Below are positions 61,239 to 64,000 of a stretch of DNA of 64,000 nucleotides, in pieces. Origin of the DNA: Sphingobacteriales bacterium 46-32 (GTDB lineage: Bacteria; Bacteroidota; Bacteroidia; Chitinophagales; Chitinophagaceae); contig MKTY01000019.1 of assembly GCA_001898485.1 (NCBI GenBank), positions 620,001-684,000 of the forward strand, read 5' to 3'. The translations under genes and the position numbers were made by a program. The notes under the pieces are model-generated. The model was not told where the DNA came from. It saw only the letters and a list, made by a program, of their open reading frames with translations, and made no database searches. Numbering within the stretch: position 1 is the first letter of the stretch; each line of letters begins with the position of its first letter.

Positions 61239-61270
61239 GCCGCCTGTGATAGCAGGCGGCTTTCTTTTTC
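61239..61270 (+). terminator. Terminator of the SPFH-RHH operon
   Basis: GCCGCCTG, loop TGATAG, CAGGCGGC (61239-61260), then TTTCTTTTT. An 8-bp GC-rich stem 36 bp after the stop. Confidence 0.88.
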
Positions 61271-61577
61271 AACCATCAGATTCTCTGTAGCCCAGGCCAG
61301 AGTTTACCTGATATGCCGATCAGGGTTCGGAACGCTGAAGCGAGCGTGGCAACAGGCGATGCCAGTAGTAATGCAGCTGGGCTCATAAAAAAATATTAGC
61401 TTAGTAAGCGGGTTTTGATTCTGACATGGATTGTTTGGAAGAATACCGACGCGCAGAAGTATTTAGCATGCTAATAATTATTTCCTTTATCGGATTATCT
61501 ACGAGGCGATAAATGTCGCTTTCAACCCTACAGTTTGTCGTATTTGCACAACCTGAAGTCTGTTTTTGTTCCTGAGA
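61271..61577. other. Intergenic region without recognised gene
   Basis: About 300 bp between the terminator and the palindrome before the hydrolase gene. There is no convincing reading frame. A TTG-initiated 63-codon frame on the minus strand was considered and rejected. No repeat of the dispersed type and no clear promoter was seen. Confidence 0.5.
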
Positions 61578-61593
61578 TTTGTTGTACAACAAA
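61578..61593. promoter_or_regulatory. Perfect 16-bp palindrome upstream of the hydrolase gene
   Basis: TTTGTTGTACAACAAA has no spacer, so it is more likely a dimeric-regulator site than an RNA hairpin. It ends 12 bp before the ATG at 61606. Confidence 0.5.
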
Positions 61594-61605
61594 ACGATCC
61601 TTCAT

Positions 61606-62541
61606 ATGAACAGACATTTTCTAACCGGTCTTTCCCTTTTTATTGTATTGCTGATGGCATCCTGCCAGCAGAGTACGAAGGAAGGAGGAAAAGATTCCGC
61701 AACTACAAAAGACACGGCTGCGGCCCAGCCGGTAAAGCCGGCTGAGAGCGGCTATGCAGATGTAAATGGTCTTAAAATGTACTACGAAGTCTATGGTACC
61801 GGTAAACCCATTGTCCTCATACACGGCTCCTTTATGAATATTCCGATGAACTGGGCGCATGTGATACCGGTGCTGGCAAAAGACCGCAAGGTGGTGGTAG
61901 CAGAAATGCAGGGGCATGGCCGTACCAAAGATATTGCCCGTGCATTCAGCTACGAAGGCATGGCCGATGATGTATCGGGCCTTCTTAAACAACTAAAAAT
62001 TGATAGCGCCGACATACTGGGCTACAGCATGGGTGGGGGCGTTGCTTTTCAGATGGCAGTGCGCCACCCGGAGCAGGTACGCCGGCTTGTGGTATTGTCC
62101 GGAACATACGCACACGATGGCTGGTGGCCCGATGTGGAAGCCAGCTTTGCAACTTTTACGGGCGATATGTTTAAAGGAACTCCGATTCAGAAACAGTATG
62201 ACAGTCTGGGCAATGATCCCGCCCGGTTTGATGACTACATTAAAAAAGTGCTGAGTATTGATCTTAAACCCTATGACTGGTCCAATGAAGTAAAGAAAAT
62301 TCAGGTGCCCATATTTATGGCGGTCGGTGATGCGGATGGCGTACGGTATGAACATGCGCTGGAACTGTTTCGTGCCAAAGGCGGCGGAAAGATGGGCGAT
62401 ATGCACGGCCTGCCCAAATCGAGACTGGCGATTCTGCCAGGCACCACTCATATCGGCATGATGATGCACACCGACTGGCTGATACCCATGGTAACTGACT
62501 TTCTGGATTCGGACCTGAATGCTCCGCCGCCATCGTTTTAA
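61606..62541 (+). CDS. Alpha/beta hydrolase lipoprotein
   Basis: This 311-residue protein has a lipoprotein signal (LFIVLLMASC, lipidated Cys21) and a Lys/Thr/Ala-rich linker (~22-50). An alpha/beta hydrolase domain follows (~55-305). The oxyanion region is KPIVLIHGSFMN, the nucleophile Ser is in ILGYSMGGGVAFQMA, the acid is probably the Asp in MAVGDADGVRYEHAL, and the base is the His in PGTTHIGMMM. It may be an envelope-anchored esterase, lactonase or haloperoxidase-like enzyme. The substrate is unknown. The ATG at 61606 gives the signal peptide. An upstream TTG in the palindrome is ignored. Confidence 0.88.
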   Translation: MNRHFLTGLSLFIVLLMASCQQSTKEGGKDSATTKDTAAAQPVKPAESGYADVNGLKMYYEVYGTGKPIVLIHGSFMNIPMNWAHVIPVLAKDRKVVVAEMQGHGRTKDIARAFSYEGMADDVSGLLKQLKIDSADILGYSMGGGVAFQMAVRHPEQVRRLVVLSGTYAHDGWWPDVEASFATFTGDMFKGTPIQKQYDSLGNDPARFDDYIKKVLSIDLKPYDWSNEVKKIQVPIFMAVGDADGVRYEHALELFRAKGGGKMGDMHGLPKSRLAILPGTTHIGMMMHTDWLIPMVTDFLDSDLNAPPPSF

Positions 62542-62544
62542 GAC

Positions 62545-62618
62545 AAAGTATAAAGGTTTAAAGGGTATAAGGAGTATAAAGAGTATAAAGAGTATAAAGG
62601 GTTTAACGGGTTTAACGG
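62545..62618. repeat. Direct 9-mer repeat tract (RGTWTAAAG type)
   Basis: Eight consecutive nonamers: AAGTATAAA, GGTTTAAAG, GGTATAAGG, three AGTATAAAG, then two GGTTTAACG. This is the clearest display of the 9-base period. It starts 4 bp after the hydrolase stop. Confidence 0.9.
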
Positions 62619-62694
62619 GGAATGCCCGGCCTGGCAGGAAAAAAATGAAAAATACTGGCAAGCCAGCATCCGGATTTTTTGAATAAACAAATAG

Positions 62695-62733
62695 AAAAGG
62701 CCCTATACCTTCTGCCTTTTCCCTTCCGCCTTA
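62695..62733. repeat. Pyrimidine arm of AAGGTAT-type 7-mers
   Basis: On the minus strand this reads AAGGCGG, AAGGGAA, AAGGCAG, AAGGTAT, AGGG. The matching purine arm is missing, as if half of a hairpin element was lost. It lies 30 bp before the DUF1801 gene. Confidence 0.7.
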
Positions 62734-62763
62734 TTATTTACATTCGTTATCAAAGCAATTATA

Positions 62764-63243
62764 ATGGCAACTTCAACCAAACGTCCTTCGCCTTATGGCC
62801 CCCGCAAGTTTGCAAGTATTGATGATTACCATTCTTCTTTCGAAGGAGATGTAAGGAAAATACTCGATCAGATGCGGGCTGCCATCCGCCAGGCCGCTCC
62901 TAAAGCCACCGAAGTGATCAGCTATAATATGCCGGCGTTTAAGGGAAACAAAAACCTGGTGTATTATGCTGCTAATAAAGAGCACCTGGGTTTTTATCCC
63001 ACTCCATTGCCGGAAGATATTTTTGGCAAAGACCTGGAGGGATACCAGCGTTCAAAAGGCGCTATTCAATTTCCTTATAGCAAACCCTTTCCGGTCGCAC
63101 TGGTAAAAAAGATTGTGAGCTATCGCGTAAAGATGGATGCGGCCGCAACAGAGGTGAAGCCGGCCAAATCCGTTTCCAAGTCAGCGAAAAGAAAGACTGC
63201 AACAAAGAAGAAAACGGCTGTTAAATCAAAGAGTCGGAGATAA
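62764..63243 (+). CDS. DUF1801 (YdhG/iron-chaperone-like) protein with basic tail
   Basis: This 159-residue protein has a DUF1801 domain at ~14-120, with the typical FASIDDYHSSFEGDVRKILDQMRAAIRQAAPKATEVISYNMPAFK and KEHLGFYPTPLPEDIF...KGAIQFPYSKPFPVALVKKIVSYRVK. Members (YdhG, Fra) are small cytoplasmic proteins, and one is implicated in iron delivery. The last ~35 residues are almost entirely Lys/Ala/Thr/Ser/Arg (AKRKTATKKKTAVKSKSRR), like histone H1-type tails of bacterial nucleoid proteins, so it may bind nucleic acid or polyphosphate (inference). Confidence 0.88.
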   Translation: MATSTKRPSPYGPRKFASIDDYHSSFEGDVRKILDQMRAAIRQAAPKATEVISYNMPAFKGNKNLVYYAANKEHLGFYPTPLPEDIFGKDLEGYQRSKGAIQFPYSKPFPVALVKKIVSYRVKMDAAATEVKPAKSVSKSAKRKTATKKKTAVKSKSRR

Positions 63244-63288
63244 CGCAGGATTTCATTTTAATCTTTTTCGTAAAATTTTCACTGCTGT

Positions 63289-63400
63289 TTCTGTAGCGAC
63301 GCATTGCAATGCGTCGCTACAGAATGCATTGTAATGCGTCGCTACAGAATGCATTGTAATGCGTCGCTACAGAATGCATTGCAATGCGTCCCTGCAAAAC
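63289..63400. repeat. Tandem array of a palindromic 25-bp repeat
   Basis: Four units begin at 63301, 63326, 63351 and 63376. Each starts GCATTG(C/T)AATGCGTCGCTAC followed by AGAAT, and the last is degenerate. The first unit together with the preceding bases makes a perfect 36-bp palindrome (63289-63324, 18-bp arms, no spacer). It is not a CRISPR, as there are no spacers. It lies between the DUF1801 gene and a terminator shared with the convergent gene. Confidence 0.92.
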
Positions 63401-63427
63401 AACGGTATAATCTTTATCATGCATATA

Positions 63428-63467
63428 AAAAAGGAGGTCCGCAAATATTGCGGACCTCCTGCCTTTT
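63428..63467. terminator. Bidirectional terminator
   Basis: AGGAGGTCCGCAA (63432-63444), loop ATA, TTGCGGACCTCCT (63448-63460), with A-tract before and T-tract after. It serves both convergent genes. Confidence 0.9.
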
Positions 63468-63489
63468 TTCTTACACCTCTAACCTTTTA

Positions 63490-64000
63490 TCAGAATCCTT
63501 TCTTCTCAGCTGCTTTCTGCATCGGGTTGATGCCTTGAGGCTGCTGTACATTTTGTTTTTGTTTAAACAACTGGAACTTGCTGGGAGCAGCAATGGTATT
63601 CCAGCTATTGTTTGATTCATCCACATCGGCGGTTTCGCGCATGGGATCGAGCTTTATGGATGCTACTTCTTTATCTTTCATGAAGGTCTTGATGACTTTG
63701 CCTTCATTCGCACGCCATACCTGTACAGGAATGCGCTCCACTTCTTTGCTGCCGTCTTTGTATGTCCATTCGATGATGATAGGCATTACCAGACCACCTT
63801 TATTGCTGAAGGTTAGCTCGTAGAAGTGTTTGTTGCCGTATTTCTGTTTGCCTGCTTCATCGAGGCTTTCTACCTGGGCTTTGAATTCTACGGCATATTT
63901 AGCGGTATCGTGTTTTTCGATGCCGCGGTCATAGCGCCAGTAAAAATCACGCAATGAAGTATCGCGGTCTGTTTCAAACACAATATTCTTATCAGTCTTG
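63490..64000 (-). CDS. C-terminal part of an unrecognised protein (5' cut by window)
   Basis: The frame is open from the stop at 63490 to the right edge (about 170 residues seen). It reads DRDTSLRDFYWRYDRGIEKHDTAKYAVEFKAQVES, then beta-rich FYELTFSNKGGLVMPIIIEWTYKDGSKEVERIPVQVWRANEGKVIKTFMKDKEVASIKLDPMRETADVDESNNSWN, and a Gln/Pro-rich tail. The strand pattern and the phrase on expected values (VASIKLDP...ADVDESNN) resemble the C-terminal domain of Bacteroidota M1-type aminopeptidases, where a similar beta-sandwich ends in an ADxNxxNN motif. That would make this an exported gluzincin peptidase. The catalytic HExxH lies outside the window, so the assignment is tentative. Confidence 0.7.
   Translation of the reverse strand, partial: KTDKNIVFETDRDTSLRDFYWRYDRGIEKHDTAKYAVEFKAQVESLDEAGKQKYGNKHFYELTFSNKGGLVMPIIIEWTYKDGSKEVERIPVQVWRANEGKVIKTFMKDKEVASIKLDPMRETADVDESNNSWNTIAAPSKFQLFKQKQNVQQPQGINPMQKAAEKKGF

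Noticed and set aside
61401-61592. 63-codon minus-strand frame upstream of the lipoprotein hydrolase
   Set aside because: It starts only at TTG inside a palindrome, so both strands share the same first residues. No domain could be supported.
63289-63400. CRISPR array
   Set aside because: Units are contiguous 25-mers with no unique spacers. The 7- and 9-mer tracts likewise have no spacers.
63304-63615. 103-codon frame reading through the 25-bp tandem repeat
   Set aside because: Translation is a repeat of the palindromic unit and then runs over a terminator and the end of another gene.

Overview
This window comes from a Bacteroidota chromosome, most likely a member of the Chitinophagaceae. 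The sequence shows promoters of the TTTG-N19/20-TAnnTTTG type, few Shine-Dalgarno sequences, a TonB-dependent receptor with a CarboxypepD-like N-terminal domain, and an infA-rpmJ-rpsM-rpsK-rpsD-rpoA-rplQ ribosomal block. The family-level placement is an inference from gene content. I found no tRNA, rRNA, CRISPR array, transposase or phage module. About 60 genes fill the window, and both edges cut a gene: a MurC-like ligase on the left and an unrecognised protein C-terminus on the right.

Layout. 1-7.4 kb: Mur ligase, guanine deaminase, an ECF sigma factor with a membrane partner, an NlpC/P60 hydrolase, and a minus-strand run phoH-lipoprotein-crcB-ppa-tauE-exported protein. 7.6-16 kb: TonB receptor, rpe, TPR lipoprotein, PD40 protein, small membrane protein, Tat-exported HisC-like aminotransferase, phosphoesterase and Nudix hydrolase. 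16-17.4 kb: hmgA, preceded by a candidate aromatic-rich leader peptide and terminator. 17.5-24.4 kb: a TetR-controlled efflux operon (tetR, tolC, hlyD, two ABC ATPases, two permeases) related to E. coli ybhGFSR. Its palindromic operator occurs twice. 24.5-29.8 kb: an unknown gene, a candidate small RNA, and the ribosomal/rpoA operon. 30-41.6 kb: ppc, then porin-amt-gltD-gltB (ammonium uptake and assimilation). 41.7-54 kb: the complete branched-chain amino acid pathway on the minus strand, leuACDB followed by ilvEDBNCA. 54-64 kb: conserved protein, carA, acetyltransferase, aroQ, MORN-like protein, esterase, an SPFH-RHH operon, a lipoprotein hydrolase and a DUF1801 protein.

The strongest observation is a classical transcription attenuator in front of ilvE. 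A 34-codon leader peptide contains three Ile, three Val and three Ile codons in a row. It is followed by an 8-bp antiterminator pairing that is mutually exclusive with a GC-rich terminator. The region logically couples nitrogen uptake (amt), glutamate formation (gltBD) and use of glutamate-nitrogen for Val/Leu/Ile.

The second main observation is a family of dispersed intergenic repeats at about ten loci. They are built from degenerate 7-mers (AAGGTAR, AAGTWKT, AGTKGAC types) or 9-mers (RGTWTAAAG type). They are often arranged as long inverted repeats between convergent genes and sometimes overlap stop codons. One locus is a perfect 25-bp inverted repeat exactly filling a convergent gap. One lies inside the ribosomal operon. 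One pair, in opposite orientation, brackets carA and its neighbour. A separate 25-bp palindromic tandem array sits near the right edge. Other regulatory signals are the duplicated TetR operator and twin GATATC operators, 11 bp apart, on the -7 element of the SPFH-RHH operon.
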